The notes below the pieces were generated by a model. That model saw only the letters and a program-made list of their open reading frames with translations. It did no database searches and had not been told where the DNA came from. From NCBI RefSeq assembly GCF_003710805.1, contig NZ_RHHB01000001.1, positions 62,001-126,000 of the forward strand: DNA of 64,000 nucleotides. Direction: 5' to 3'. This document shows positions 1 to 7,993 of this stretch, piece after piece. The stretch is from Agromyces tardus. Its GTDB lineage: Bacteria > Actinomycetota > Actinomycetes > Actinomycetales > Microbacteriaceae. The first letter of the stretch is position 1; each line of letters opens with the position of its first letter. The position numbers were made by a program, and so were the translations under genes.

Positions 1-312
1 AACGTCGACGGTGATCCGATCGGGGCACTGGACCGACTCTCCGAGGAAGACGCCGTGCGAATCCTCACGGTGCATAAGTGCAAAGGGCTGGAGTTCGAGA
101 AGGTCATCGTCCTGGGCGTTGAACCGCAGTTCTTCTGGGGCGATGACGATGCCGATGTGAAGGCGGAGTTCTTCGTGGCTATCTCCCGCGCCAAAGACGA
201 ACTAGTACTGACGACGGCGCAGAGCCGTCTGAAGCCCGCAGGGGCGGGATACCGCTGGAAGGTCGACTCGCCTCCGCACGAAGAGCTACTCGGGTATGCC
301 GATGGATCCTGA
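1..312 (+). CDS. C-terminal end of a UvrD/Rep-like SF1 helicase (partial)
   Basis: The reading frame is open from base 1 to a TGA at 310-312, so only the last 103 codons are in the window. VHKCKGLEF (visible residues 24-32) matches helicase motif V of the UvrD/Rep group (usually VHKsKGLEF), and VAISRA (59-64) matches motif VI, which holds the arginine finger. Proteins of this group are ATP-driven 3'-5' DNA translocases. After motif VI there is only a short tail. A second start codon (296 or 302) overlaps the stop, so the gene was translationally coupled to a downstream partner that is now truncated. Whether this was a repair helicase or part of a defence or mobile module cannot be told without the N-terminus. 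Confidence 0.85.
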   Translation, partial: NVDGDPIGALDRLSEEDAVRILTVHKCKGLEFEKVIVLGVEPQFFWGDDDADVKAEFFVAISRAKDELVLTTAQSRLKPAGAGYRWKVDSPPHEELLGYADGS

Positions 313-489
313 ATTGCGTCCAGGAGCCAGCCCGTACGATCCGGCGATGCTCCCAGAGCTTTACGTCGTCAACTTCGCCGAGCTTGAGCACACCACGAAA
401 GAGGATCCCTTCGTGCGTGAAGCCTTCGAGTTGCTGAAGAAAGCGTCGGTGCTATTGATCGCGGTGGCCGGTATTCGTACGGAAGGGCC
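296..489 (+). pseudogene. 5' remnant of an unknown gene coupled to the helicase
   Basis: A start at 296 or 302 overlaps the helicase stop and opens a frame whose first 62 or so codons resemble no family I recognise (acidic, with an FVREAFELLKKA helix). At about 489-490 the frame runs directly into methyltransferase sequence homologous to tmsB at 45280-46665. The unknown protein therefore lost everything downstream of this junction. Its overlap with the helicase gene suggests that the two once worked together. No function is assigned. Confidence 0.55.
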
Positions 490-1216
490 ACGGCTCGTCT
501 TCGAGAAGCTGCGGCTGAGCCCGGGAGACCGGCTGCTCGACGTGGGCTGCGGCTGGGGCGGCAGGGTGCGTCATGCGGCGCGCCGTGGCATCCGGGTCAC
601 GGGCGTGACGCTGTCGGAGGAGCAGGCGACGTGGGCGCAGCGCGCCACCGCCGACGAGGGCCTGGGCGAGCTCGCCGAGGTGCGTAACGGCGACACCGCG
701 ACATCCGCGACATCGGGTTCGACGCCACGTCGTCGATCGGGCTGCTCGAGCACATCGGGGTGCGCAACTACGCGAAGTACTTCCGCTTTCCTGCAGTCGC
801 GGCTGCGCACCGGCGGGCTGCTGCTGAACCACTGCATCACCCGGCCCGACAACACGTCCGAGCCCTCGACGCACGGGTTCATCGACCGCTACGTCTTCCC
901 CGACGGGGAGCTCACCGGGTCCGGCCGCATCATTAGCGAAGCGCAGGATGCCGGCCTCGAGGTGCTGCGCGAGGAGAACCTGCGCCCGCGCTACGCGATG
1001 ACGCTGCGCGACTGGTGCGCCAACCTCGTCGAGCACTGGGACGAGGCGGTCGACGAGGTCGGCCTTCCGACCGCGAAGGTATGGGGGCTCTACATGGCCG
1101 GCCCGCGGGTCCGGTCCGAGCGCGGCGGCATCCAGCTGCACCAGGTCCTCGCGGTGGAGCCGGACGACCGCGGCGGCGTCGGCGACCTGCCGCTGCGGCC
1201 GTGGTGGACGCCGTAG
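490..1216 (+). pseudogene. 3' fragment of a tmsB-like (CFA-synthase-type) methyltransferase gene, frameshifted
   Basis: This segment is a close copy of the 3' half of the intact methyltransferase at 45280-46665, starting at the LVFEKLRL block, keeping the SAM-binding LLDVGCGWGG and ending with the same LPLRPWWTP tail. The N-terminal half is missing. One base is lost near 695-696, where the intact gene reads GDYRDI, and one T is gained in the run at 787-789. Between them the correct protein (SSIGLLEHIGVRNY) lies in another frame. A 9-bp tandem repeat (cgcgacatc) at about 697-714 lies within the altered stretch. The frame is open throughout, but about 30 residues including the catalytic region are scrambled. 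The product should be inactive. Confidence 0.85.
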
Positions 1217-1243
1217 CCGGTCGGCCGGGGCCGCGGACGCAGG

Positions 1244-1669
1244 TCAGCTCCCGACGGCCGATTCCGTCGCCGCGGGCTCCCGCGGCGGGTTGAACATGAA
1301 CTCGAGGCGGATGCCGTTGTCGTCCTCGACGAAGGCGGCGTAGTAGCGGTCGTTGAAGCGCGGGAACGGCTTCGGGCCGCTCACCGCCGTCCAGCCGGCA
1401 TCCAGCGCGATTTGGTGCAGGCGGTCGACGTCGGCGCGCGAGTCGACGGGGAAGGCGAGGTGCTGCCATCCGACCTGGCCGTGTCGGTGCGGGCCAGTGC
1501 CGGGCTCGCGGGCGGGGAAGAGGATCAACTCCTCCTCACCGAGGTACCAGGAGACGCCGTTGTCGGCGTCCTGGCGGGTGCAGCCGAGCGCCTGCATCAC
1601 CGGGTCGAACTGGGCGATCGAACGGGGGAGGTCATCGACGGTGATGCCGATGTGGTCGAAGAGAGGCAC
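1244..1669 (-). CDS. VOC-family (glyoxalase/bleomycin-resistance fold) protein
   Basis: The 141-residue product is a single vicinal-oxygen-chelate domain. Its likely metal ligands are H6 in DHIGITVDD, H70 in GWQHLAF and E123 in RLEFMF, the usual His/His/Glu pattern. Such small proteins act as lyases, isomerases or dioxygenases, or bind antibiotics; the sequence does not decide between these. The start at 1669 faces the deaminase pseudogene, with a very short divergent spacer. The C-terminal extension is short and alanine-rich. It stands alone and looks intact although it lies between two damaged genes. Confidence 0.8.
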   Translation of the reverse strand: MPLFDHIGITVDDLPRSIAQFDPVMQALGCTRQDADNGVSWYLGEEELILFPAREPGTGPHRHGQVGWQHLAFPVDSRADVDRLHQIALDAGWTAVSGPKPFPRFNDRYYAAFVEDDNGIRLEFMFNPPREPAATESAVGS

Positions 1670-1725
1670 CGAGACATCCTATGGAAGAGGTGCCATCTCC
1701 AAGAGCACGCGCCAAGCTTGAAGGC

Positions 1726-2212
1726 ATGTCGATTTGCGAGACCGACCTCATCCATCTGCGCCGGGCGGTCGAGCTCGCGCGTGAAGCGGTCGCCGCCGGC
1801 GACGGCCCGTTCGGGTCGGTGCTCGTCGACGCGTCGGGCACGGTGCGGTTCGCCGACCGCAATCGGGAGGAGACGATGGGGGGATGCCACGCGGCATCCG
1901 GAGTTCGAGATCGCCCGCTGGGCGGCGACGAACCTGACCGCCGACGAGCGGGCGGCGGCCACGGTGTACACCTCGGGGGAGCACTGCCCGATGTGCTCGG
2001 CGGCGCACGCGTGGGTGGGGCTCGGGCGGATCGTCTACGTGGCGTCGGCGGAACAGATCAGCGGATGGCGCGCGGCGGCCGGCGCCGTGGCATCCGCTGT
2101 CGCTGTGTTGCCGATCACGGCCGTCGTGCCGGGGCTGCCGGTCGAGGGGCCGGTCGACGAACTCGTGCCCGAGGTGCGGGCGCTCATCGAACGCGCAGTT
2201 GGCTCCATCTAG
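1726..2212 (+). pseudogene. Nucleoside deaminase gene with a +1 frameshift
   Basis: The N-terminal part reads from ATG 1726 (MSICETDLIHLRRAVELA, then GDGPFGSVLVD). The C-terminal part continues in the next frame with ATRHPEFEIARWA and a zinc-ligand motif, GEHCPMC. The break is at a run of six Gs (1878-1883); the partial copy at 3630-3829 has five Gs there and reads through. Joined, the two parts give about 160 residues, the normal size of cytidine/guanine-deaminase-fold enzymes, with His of HPE and two Cys of HCPMC as zinc ligands and Glu as proton shuttle. Either the gene is dead, or the extra G is a sequencing error in a homopolymer. Confidence 0.8.
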
Positions 2213-2707
2213 CCGCCTGCGTTCGGCGGCCAGACCGAATCGAACCGCGATAGTCGGGTGCGCATCCGAGTCCATGGGGAGGCTGGATATCGGCCGAACG
2301 ACCGGCCTTCCTGCTCGTCGGCCACGCCGCGCGCGTGCCGCTCATCCACCACGGGCCGAACCCGCACATCCAGGCCCACATCGCCGCCTGGCCGGGCCGC
2401 GGCTCAAGTTCGAGCGCGGCGGCATCCAGCTGCACGAGGTCCTCGCGGTGACTGAATTCGGGGATACGTCGGGGTGAAGTCTCTGAAGCGGGGTAGCGGT
2501 GTGTCCTTCGATCGGAGATGGTGGTTATCTGCAGAAATCAAGTACCCGTTGGCAACCGAAGACGGCGCCACGGGCGCGACGCGCGGAGGCGCCGAAAGGA
2601 TCGGGACCCGCAACCGTTGCGTCGAACATGCCTCGCCGACCTGGCGCAGCATCCAACGCAAGATGGCCGGGCAGAGCCTCGGCTGAAGAGGAAACTGGAG
2701 GTCGGTC
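2213..2707. other. Gene-poor stretch with coding relics
   Basis: No intact gene is visible in these 495 bases. From 2254 to about 2388 one forward frame reads like coding sequence without a start (GHAARVPLIHHGPNPHIQA), from no family I can name. It runs into a third piece of methyltransferase sequence at 2389. From about 2455 to 2690 I see nothing recognisable. The ribosome-binding site of the next gene (GGAGG at about 2697) ends the stretch. Confidence 0.5.
2389..2454 (+). pseudogene. Short relic of the tmsB 3' end
   Basis: About 65 bases encode GPRLKFERGGIQLHEVLAV in the forward frame that starts at 2199. This matches the near-C-terminal segment of the intact methyltransferase (SRLAFETNGIQLHQVLAV) and the corresponding part of the larger fragment ending at 1216. 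Similarity stops after the valine codon, at an EcoRI-like gaattc, and does not reach the LPLRPWWTP tail. It is too short to function and shows that tmsB-type DNA was copied or rearranged here more than once. Confidence 0.65.
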
Positions 2708-3544
2708 ATGTCCTTTGTGACCACGGACGACGGTGCGGAGATCTACTTCAAGGACTGGGGCGACCGCGACGCCCAGCCCATCATGTTCCACCACGGGTGG
2801 CCCCTGTCTTCGGACGACTGGGACGCCCAAATGCTCTACTTCCTCGGAAAGGGGTACCGCGTCATCGCCAGCGACCGTCGCGGTCACGGCCGTTCGTCGC
2901 AGATCAGCACCGGCCACGACATGGACCACTACGCCAGCGATGCGTCCGCCGTCGTGGAGCACCTGGACCTGCGCAACGCGATCCACGTCGGCCACTCGAC
3001 CGGCGGAGGCCAGGTCGCCCGCTACGTCGCGAAACACGGCGAACCCCAGGGCCGCGTCGCCAAGGCCGTGCTCGTCGCGGCGGTTCCCCCGCTCATGGTC
3101 CAGACCGACGCGAACCCCGGAGGGCTGCCGATCTCGGTCTTCGACGGGTTCCGCAGCGCGCTGGCCGCCAACCGAGCCGAGTTCTTCCAGGCCGTCGCGT
3201 CGGGCCCGTTCTACGGCTTCAACCGTGAGGGGGCGACCGTATCGGAGCCGGTCGTCGCCAACTGGTGGCGTCAGGGCATGATGGGCAGCGCCCTCGCGCA
3301 CTACGAGGGCATCAAGGCATTCTCGGAGACCGACCAGACCGAGGACCTCAAGGCGATCTCGGTGCCTGTCCTCGTCCTCCAGGGCGACGATGACCAGATC
3401 GTGCCCTACCAGCAGGCCGCTCTCAAGCAGGACGAGCTCCTCAGCAACTCGACCCTCAAGATCTACGAGGGCTTCCCGCACGGGATGCTCACCACCCACG
3501 CGGACGTCCTCAACTCCGACATCCTCGCCTTCATCCAGCAGTAG
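2708..3544 (+). CDS. Alpha/beta hydrolase, cofactor-free haloperoxidase/perhydrolase type
   Basis: The 278-residue protein has the alpha/beta-hydrolase fold of the non-heme chloroperoxidase group, esterases that can also form peracids. Visible elements are the oxyanion strand MFHHGWPLSSDDW, the nucleophile elbow GHSTGGG with S97, the acid strand LVLQGDDDQI and the catalytic histidine in GFPHGM. The length is typical. The start is fixed by GGAGG about 6 bases upstream of ATG 2708. A strong hairpin follows the stop, so the gene is monocistronic. Codon use is typical of the region, and the gene looks intact between degraded neighbours. There is no signal peptide, so it should be cytosolic. The natural substrate is unknown. 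Confidence 0.88.
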   Translation: MSFVTTDDGAEIYFKDWGDRDAQPIMFHHGWPLSSDDWDAQMLYFLGKGYRVIASDRRGHGRSSQISTGHDMDHYASDASAVVEHLDLRNAIHVGHSTGGGQVARYVAKHGEPQGRVAKAVLVAAVPPLMVQTDANPGGLPISVFDGFRSALAANRAEFFQAVASGPFYGFNREGATVSEPVVANWWRQGMMGSALAHYEGIKAFSETDQTEDLKAISVPVLVLQGDDDQIVPYQQAALKQDELLSNSTLKIYEGFPHGMLTTHADVLNSDILAFIQQ

Positions 3545-3563
3545 CTCAGCTGCCGCGCGAGGA

Positions 3564-3607
3564 GGAGACGGCGTGCGCACGGGACAGCCCGTGTGCACGC
3601 CGTCTCC
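3564..3607 (+). terminator. Strong stem-loop after the haloperoxidase-type hydrolase gene
   Basis: Bases 3564-3583 pair with 3588-3607 to form a 20-bp stem with one G-T pair and a 4-base loop (acag). It lies 20 bases after the stop at 3544. There is no clear T-run, which is common in high-GC actinobacterial terminators. Confidence 0.75.
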
Positions 3608-3629
3608 GGTCTGTGGCGTGGGCGTATCG

Positions 3630-3829
3630 GCCGGGCGGTCGAGCTCGCGCGTGAAGCGCTCGCCGCCGGCGACGGCCCGTTCGGGTCGGTGCTCGTGGAT
3701 GCGGCCGGGGTCGAGCGGTTCGAGGACCGCAATCGAGAGGAGACGACGGGGGATGCCACGCGGCATCCGGAGTTCGAGATCGCCCGCTGGGCGGCGGCCA
3801 ACCTGACCGCCGACGAGCGGGCGGCGGCG
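3630..3829 (+). pseudogene. Truncated second copy of the nucleoside deaminase gene
   Basis: This stretch is nearly identical at DNA level to 1761-1960 of the frameshifted deaminase, sharing for example the 20 bases from GGGCGGTCGAGC onward. It encodes GRAVELAREALAAGDGPF to ANLTADERAAA in one frame, with the G-run intact. It has no start of its own, and it ends before the HCPMC zinc motif, at the 3' end of the SOUL gene. It cannot make an active enzyme. It records a partial duplication across about 1.9 kb. Confidence 0.85.
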
Positions 3830-3834
3830 CCGGA

Positions 3835-4392
3835 TCAGGCGGCGCGTTCCACCTCCACCTGCGCCTCGTTGTGGCGCAGGAACCAGGGCGTGAAGGGCGG
3901 GTCGAAACGCGCGAAACGCGGTTCGCCGCGGACCGGGAGCCCCGCGGAGGTCACCTTGGCGAGCAGTTCGTCGCGGTGCCGCTCCCACGACTCCCGCGTC
4001 CAGCGACCGCTGAACCGGAGTACGGCCACCAACTGCTCCGGCACCGTCCGCAACCTCACTTCGGGACGAGTGGGGATCGGCGCCTCGGCCTCAGTGATCC
4101 CCGCCGGCAGCACGAAGGCCACGGCATGCCCCTCACTGGTGCGCTCCTGCAGCACGGGCGCCGTCATCGCGATCTTCTCCGACGACTGCACCACCGGCGC
4201 CGTCATCTCGATCGACCGACGGGCGGCGTTCTCACCGCCGATGTACCCGACGAGCAGGCGAAAGGCCCGATTGCCGGCATCCTCGAACGGCACGCCCCGC
4301 ACAACGGTCTCGGCCACGACGTGTGACGGATAGCGGCGCACCTCCCACCCGTCATGCTCCTGGACGACGTCGAACGGCTGCTGCTCTGTCAC
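3835..4392 (-). CDS. SOUL-family heme-binding protein
   Basis: The 185-residue product matches the SOUL/HBP family along its whole length: VRRYPSHVVAETVV near the start, GNRAFRLLVGYIGGEN, the duplicated EMTAPV and AMTAPVL blocks that are the family hallmark, and a C-terminal FDPPFTPWFLRHNE. SOUL proteins bind heme or other tetrapyrroles through a hydrophobic cleft; bacterial roles are poorly defined. There is no signal peptide or membrane segment, so it is probably cytosolic. The stop lies a few bases from the truncated deaminase copy, suggesting that a rearrangement breakpoint fell just outside the gene. The upstream 4393-4648 holds no gene. Confidence 0.88.
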   Translation of the reverse strand: MTEQQPFDVVQEHDGWEVRRYPSHVVAETVVRGVPFEDAGNRAFRLLVGYIGGENAARRSIEMTAPVVQSSEKIAMTAPVLQERTSEGHAVAFVLPAGITEAEAPIPTRPEVRLRTVPEQLVAVLRFSGRWTRESWERHRDELLAKVTSAGLPVRGEPRFARFDPPFTPWFLRHNEAQVEVERAA

Positions 4393-4648
4393 CTTCCGAG
4401 GCTACGCCCGCTTTCGAGGTCATGGCCCCATGAAGGGATGCGGTCGCCCCATCCGCTCGCACATGTGGCGGAGGCCGAGGTACGTGTTGCGACGTTCCGT
4501 CGACATCTGAAGCAGCCGCCGGGTGGAGTCGGCAGGCGGCTCAGAGCCCCCAGCAGTAAGCGGCAGCCGACACGGTCGGCCCGACCGCGACGAGCGGACT
4601 CACGGCCCGTCCAGGCATCCGCTTCTGCCTCGCCTGTTGCGAGTCGGC

Positions 4649-4739
4649 GCCAAAATTCTTTGGCACGCCCGACGTCTTGACGGCCGCCATCCGTGTCGGC
4701 TAGCTTCCTGCCAAGACGATTTGGCAAAACGTATTGGCA
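4649..4739 (+). promoter_or_regulatory. Promoter and LacI-type operators of the fructan operon
   Basis: A -35 TTGACG (4677-4682), a 17-base spacer and a -10-like CTAGCT (4700-4705) precede the binding-protein gene. GCCAAAATTCTTTGGC (4649-4664) is an inverted repeat upstream of the -35. TGCCAAGACGATTTGGCA (4709-4726) is a second one at the expected transcription start, with a further TTGGCA half-site at 4734-4739. The placement suits repression by the LacI-family regulator encoded at 9384-10445, with release by a sugar. Both palindromes have the same TGCCAAA half-site. Confidence 0.75.
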
Positions 4740-4795
4740 CTTCGTCCCCAGAGGGTCTGCGTTCCTGTCACACATCAATGAATGGAGTCGAAGTG

Positions 4796-6118
4796 ATGAA
4801 GCTTCGCACACAACAGCCGACGAGGCGCGGACGCCGCCTGCTCGTCGCCGCGGCCACGGTCACCGTCGCCGCGCTCGCCCTCAGCGGTTGCGGCGTGGGC
4901 GCCTCGGGAGAGGCCGCATCCGAGAGCGACGAGCTCACCGTCGTCGTCGAAGGCGGCGGAAAGGCCGAACTGCAGCCGATCGCCGACCTGTACCAGGAGA
5001 AGACGGGCACGAAGGTCACGCTCGTCGAGCTTCCCTACGCGGGGCTCTACGACCGGATCTCCTCGGAGCTCCAGGCCGGCAAGCCGTCGTTCGACATCGC
5101 GGCACTCGATGCGATCTGGCTCCCGGCATTCGCACCCGCGCTCGCCCCGCTCGATGACCTGTTCACCGCCGACGTTCAGGACGACCTCTTCGGCGGCCTC
5201 GTGAGCGAGTCGCAGGTCGACGGCACGTTCGTCGGGATGCCCGTCTGGACCAACTCGGAGATCCTGTTCTACCGCACCGACCTCTTCGAGGACCCGAAGA
5301 ACATGGCCGACTTCGAGGCGAAGTACGGGTACCCGCTCGCCGCGCCGACGACGTGGGAGGAGTACCGTGACGTCGCCGAGTTCTTCACGCGCGACACCGA
5401 CGGCGACGGCACCGTCGACCTCTACGGAACCGATGTGAAGGGCGCCGTCGAGACCGAGTGGCTCGCAACCGTCTCGCAGGCCGGTGCAGAGGCGATGGTG
5501 CTGGATGCCGCGACCGGCGACGTGACCGTCGACAGCCCCGAGCACCAGAAGGCACTCGACTTCTACGTGAGCCTGCTGCCCTATGCGCCGTCGGGTGCGG
5601 CGCAGCTGGACTGGGCCGGAGCCCAGAACCTCTTCTACCAGGGCAAGCTCGCCATGATGCGCTTCTGGGGTCACGCCTACCGGCAGACGCCTGACGACTC
5701 GCCGGTGAAGGACTCGATCGGCGTGGCCCCGATGATCGCCGGACCCGGCGGCGTCGCGGGAGTGCCGGGAGCCTGGTACCTGTCGGTTCCCGCGTCGGGT
5801 GAGCACCAGGATGCCGCGAAGGACTTCGTCGCGTTCGCGTACGAGCACAACGACCTCGCCGCCGACACCTCGCTCGGTCTCGTCGCCCGCAAGAGCGCCT
5901 TCGAGAGCAAGGCAGGCGAGCCCGGATTCGAGAACTACCCTGCGCTCGTCTCCACCCTCGAGGCGGCGCAGTCGCTGCCCCGGCCCGCGACGCCGCAGTG
6001 GCAGGAGATCGTCGACTCGGTGCTCATCCCCATGATGCAGAAGGCCGTCGAACCGGGAGCCGACACCGCGCAGCTCCTCACCGACGCCAAGTCCCAGATC
6101 GAAGCGATCGTCGAGTAG
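4796..6118 (+). CDS. Sugar ABC transporter solute-binding lipoprotein (CUT1)
   Basis: The 440-residue protein starts with a positively charged leader and a lipobox, LALSGC, placing the lipidated cysteine at C32, so it should be anchored outside the membrane. The rest is a type 1 extracellular solute-binding protein of the MalE/UgpB group (opening LTVVVEGGGKAEL, then QAGKPSFDIAALDAIW). ATG 4796 is preferred over the in-frame ATG 4778 because GGAG at 4784-4787 is well spaced from it. It is the first gene of an operon with two permeases, a GH91 enzyme, a LacI regulator and a GH32 enzyme, so the ligand is probably a difructose anhydride or short fructan. LacI-type operators lie directly upstream. 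Confidence 0.9.
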   Translation: MKLRTQQPTRRGRRLLVAAATVTVAALALSGCGVGASGEAASESDELTVVVEGGGKAELQPIADLYQEKTGTKVTLVELPYAGLYDRISSELQAGKPSFDIAALDAIWLPAFAPALAPLDDLFTADVQDDLFGGLVSESQVDGTFVGMPVWTNSEILFYRTDLFEDPKNMADFEAKYGYPLAAPTTWEEYRDVAEFFTRDTDGDGTVDLYGTDVKGAVETEWLATVSQAGAEAMVLDAATGDVTVDSPEHQKALDFYVSLLPYAPSGAAQLDWAGAQNLFYQGKLAMMRFWGHAYRQTPDDSPVKDSIGVAPMIAGPGGVAGVPGAWYLSVPASGEHQDAAKDFVAFAYEHNDLAADTSLGLVARKSAFESKAGEPGFENYPALVSTLEAAQSLPRPATPQWQEIVDSVLIPMMQKAVEPGADTAQLLTDAKSQIEAIVE

Positions 6119-6141
6119 ACGGTCCGGACCAGAAGGTGATC

Positions 6142-7137
6142 GTGGAGACACTCGCTCCCCAGACCCGGGTGGAGGCGGCTCCGGCCGCCCCCACCCGGGG
6201 CCCCGGAGCCCCCACCCGGGGCCCCCACCGGCCGCGCCGGCACCTCAGCAAAGACCGGGGCGATCGTCGCTTCGCCCTGATGCTCCTGGCGCCGGCGGCC
6301 CTGTTCCTCGCGGCATTCGTGCTGTGGCCGCTCGTACGGTTCGTCTACGACAGCTTCTTCGAGATCTCCCCGTTCGCGGGAGCTCCGCGCACCTTCGTCG
6401 GGTTCGCGAACTACGCGACCGCGTTCGCGTCAGAAGCCTTCCAATCGGCGTCCGTGCGCACCGTCGTGTACACGGTCATCGTGGTGACGGCGGAGTTCGT
6501 GCTCGGACTGGCGGTCGCGCTGCTGTTCACGGCGCTCGGCCGGCGATCCACGTTCTTCCGCACGATGTTCATGTACCCGCTGATGATCGCGCCGGTGGTC
6601 GCAGGCCTCCTGTGGCGGTTCCTGCTGATCGACAACTTCGGCATCGTCAACCAGCTGCTTTTCGAGGCGGGCATCCTCTCCAGCCCCGACCAGATCCAGT
6701 GGCTGAGCGACCCCGACATCGCCCTGTTCTCGGTGGCGATCCCCGACATCTGGCTCACCACCTCGTTCATCACGCTCGTGCTCTTCGCCGGCCTGCAGAA
6801 CATCCCGGGCGACGTCATCGAGGCGGCACGCATCGACGGCGCGCGCTACCCGCGCATCCTGTTCAGCATCATCATCCCGCTGCTGCGACCGGTCATCGCC
6901 GTCGCGCTGATCGTGCGCGGCATCGACGCGGCCCGAGCGTTCGACATCATCCTGATCCAGACGGATGGCGGCCCGCAGGGCAGCACCACCACCCTCAGCC
7001 TGCTCATCTACCGCACCATGACGCGATTCGGCGATCCCGGACTCGCGAGCGCCATGGGCACCGTCTACCTCATCGTCATGCTGGCCGTGGCGATCTCCGC
7101 GATCCTGCTGATCTGGCGACCCGGGAGTGCACGATGA
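6142..7137 (+). CDS. ABC sugar permease, MalF/UgpA type
   Basis: This is an inner-membrane subunit of about 331 residues with six predicted segments, beginning ALMLLAPAALFLAAFVLWPL. The EAA loop, EAARIDGARYPRILFSIIIP, contacts the ATPase. GTG 6142 is chosen because AGAAGG lies 5 bases upstream and the frame continues straight from there; GTG 6136 is possible. The hydrophilic N-terminus holds a short repeat, PTRGPGAPTRGPH, from near-duplicate CACCCGGGGCCC DNA. It starts 23 bases after the binding-protein stop and overlaps the next permease by ATGA. No ATPase gene is in the operon; CUT1 systems of actinobacteria usually borrow a shared MsiK-type ATPase. Confidence 0.9.
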   Translation: METLAPQTRVEAAPAAPTRGPGAPTRGPHRPRRHLSKDRGDRRFALMLLAPAALFLAAFVLWPLVRFVYDSFFEISPFAGAPRTFVGFANYATAFASEAFQSASVRTVVYTVIVVTAEFVLGLAVALLFTALGRRSTFFRTMFMYPLMIAPVVAGLLWRFLLIDNFGIVNQLLFEAGILSSPDQIQWLSDPDIALFSVAIPDIWLTTSFITLVLFAGLQNIPGDVIEAARIDGARYPRILFSIIIPLLRPVIAVALIVRGIDAARAFDIILIQTDGGPQGSTTTLSLLIYRTMTRFGDPGLASAMGTVYLIVMLAVAISAILLIWRPGSAR

Positions 7138-7970
7138 ACCCGCTCGAAACCCGAGGCACGAGCCGCATCCTGCTGTGGGTGCTGCTGGCCGCCGCCATCG
7201 TCCTGTACGGATTCCCGTTCGTGTACCTCCTGCTGACGTCGTTCAAGACGCCCCTCGATGCCATCGCGGTGCCGCCGACGGTGCTGCCCGAGACGTGGAC
7301 GATCGACAACTACGTCGCCGCGCTCAGCCGCGAAGGCGTGCCCGCCGCGCTGGTCAACAGCGTCGTCACCGCCGTCACCTCGACGCTGCTGTCGCTGGTG
7401 CTCGCGGTGCCGGCCGCGTATGCGATCACGCGCTTCCGCACGCCGAGCGGGCGGGTCTTCATCGTCGCCGCCCTGGTGACGCGCATGGTGCCGACGATCG
7501 CCGTCGGCGCACCGCTCATCGCAGTCATGCGCACGCTCGGACTCACGGACACGTCGTTCGGGCTCGCGCTCGCGCACACCACGATCTCGCTCCCGCTCTC
7601 GATCTGGCTGATGGCGAGCTTCTTCGAAGCCGTTCCCGATGAACTGAGCGAAGCCGCTGAGGTCGACGGATGCAGCCGACTGCAGGCCATGTGGCGTGTG
7701 GTGCTCCCGGTCGTCTCCGGCGGCCTGGCGGTGACCGCGATCTTCGCGTTCCTCGCCTCGTGGAACGAGTTCCTCTTCGCGTTGCTGCTCACCTCGGTGC
7801 GGGCGCAGACCACCCCGGTCGTGATCGCGAACTTCCAGAGCCAGTTCGGCCTGGACTGGGGCGGCATGACCGCGCTCGCAGCGGTCTACTCGGTGCCGGT
7901 CATCCTCCTCACCCTCTTCCTCCAGCGGCACATCGTCGCCGGCCTCACCCTCGGCGCCGTCAAGGGCTGA
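7134..7970 (+). CDS. ABC sugar permease, MalG type
   Basis: The 278-residue second permease has six hydrophobic segments, the typical opening FPFVYLLLTSFKTPLDAIA, and the EAA loop EAAEVDGCSRLQAMWRVVLP at about residues 177-196. The start ATG overlaps the stop of the preceding permease (ATGA), so translation is coupled and stoichiometry is probably 1:1. With the upstream subunit it forms the channel of a CUT1 importer. The GH91 gene begins 23 bases after its stop, tying uptake to intracellular hydrolysis. Confidence 0.92.
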   Translation: MNPLETRGTSRILLWVLLAAAIVLYGFPFVYLLLTSFKTPLDAIAVPPTVLPETWTIDNYVAALSREGVPAALVNSVVTAVTSTLLSLVLAVPAAYAITRFRTPSGRVFIVAALVTRMVPTIAVGAPLIAVMRTLGLTDTSFGLALAHTTISLPLSIWLMASFFEAVPDELSEAAEVDGCSRLQAMWRVVLPVVSGGLAVTAIFAFLASWNEFLFALLLTSVRAQTTPVVIANFQSQFGLDWGGMTALAAVYSVPVILLTLFLQRHIVAGLTLGAVKG

Positions 7971-7993
7971 GCCGAAGACCCGAACGGAACGCA

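Noticed and set aside
2404-2724. 106-residue reverse frame in the gene-poor stretch
   Set aside because: No ribosome-binding site and no recognisable pattern; it also overlaps the start of the hydrolase gene.
4778-4795. Upstream ATG as start of the fructan binding protein
   Set aside because: The Shine-Dalgarno GGAG lies between this ATG and the one at 4796, and the longer leader would weaken the signal peptide.
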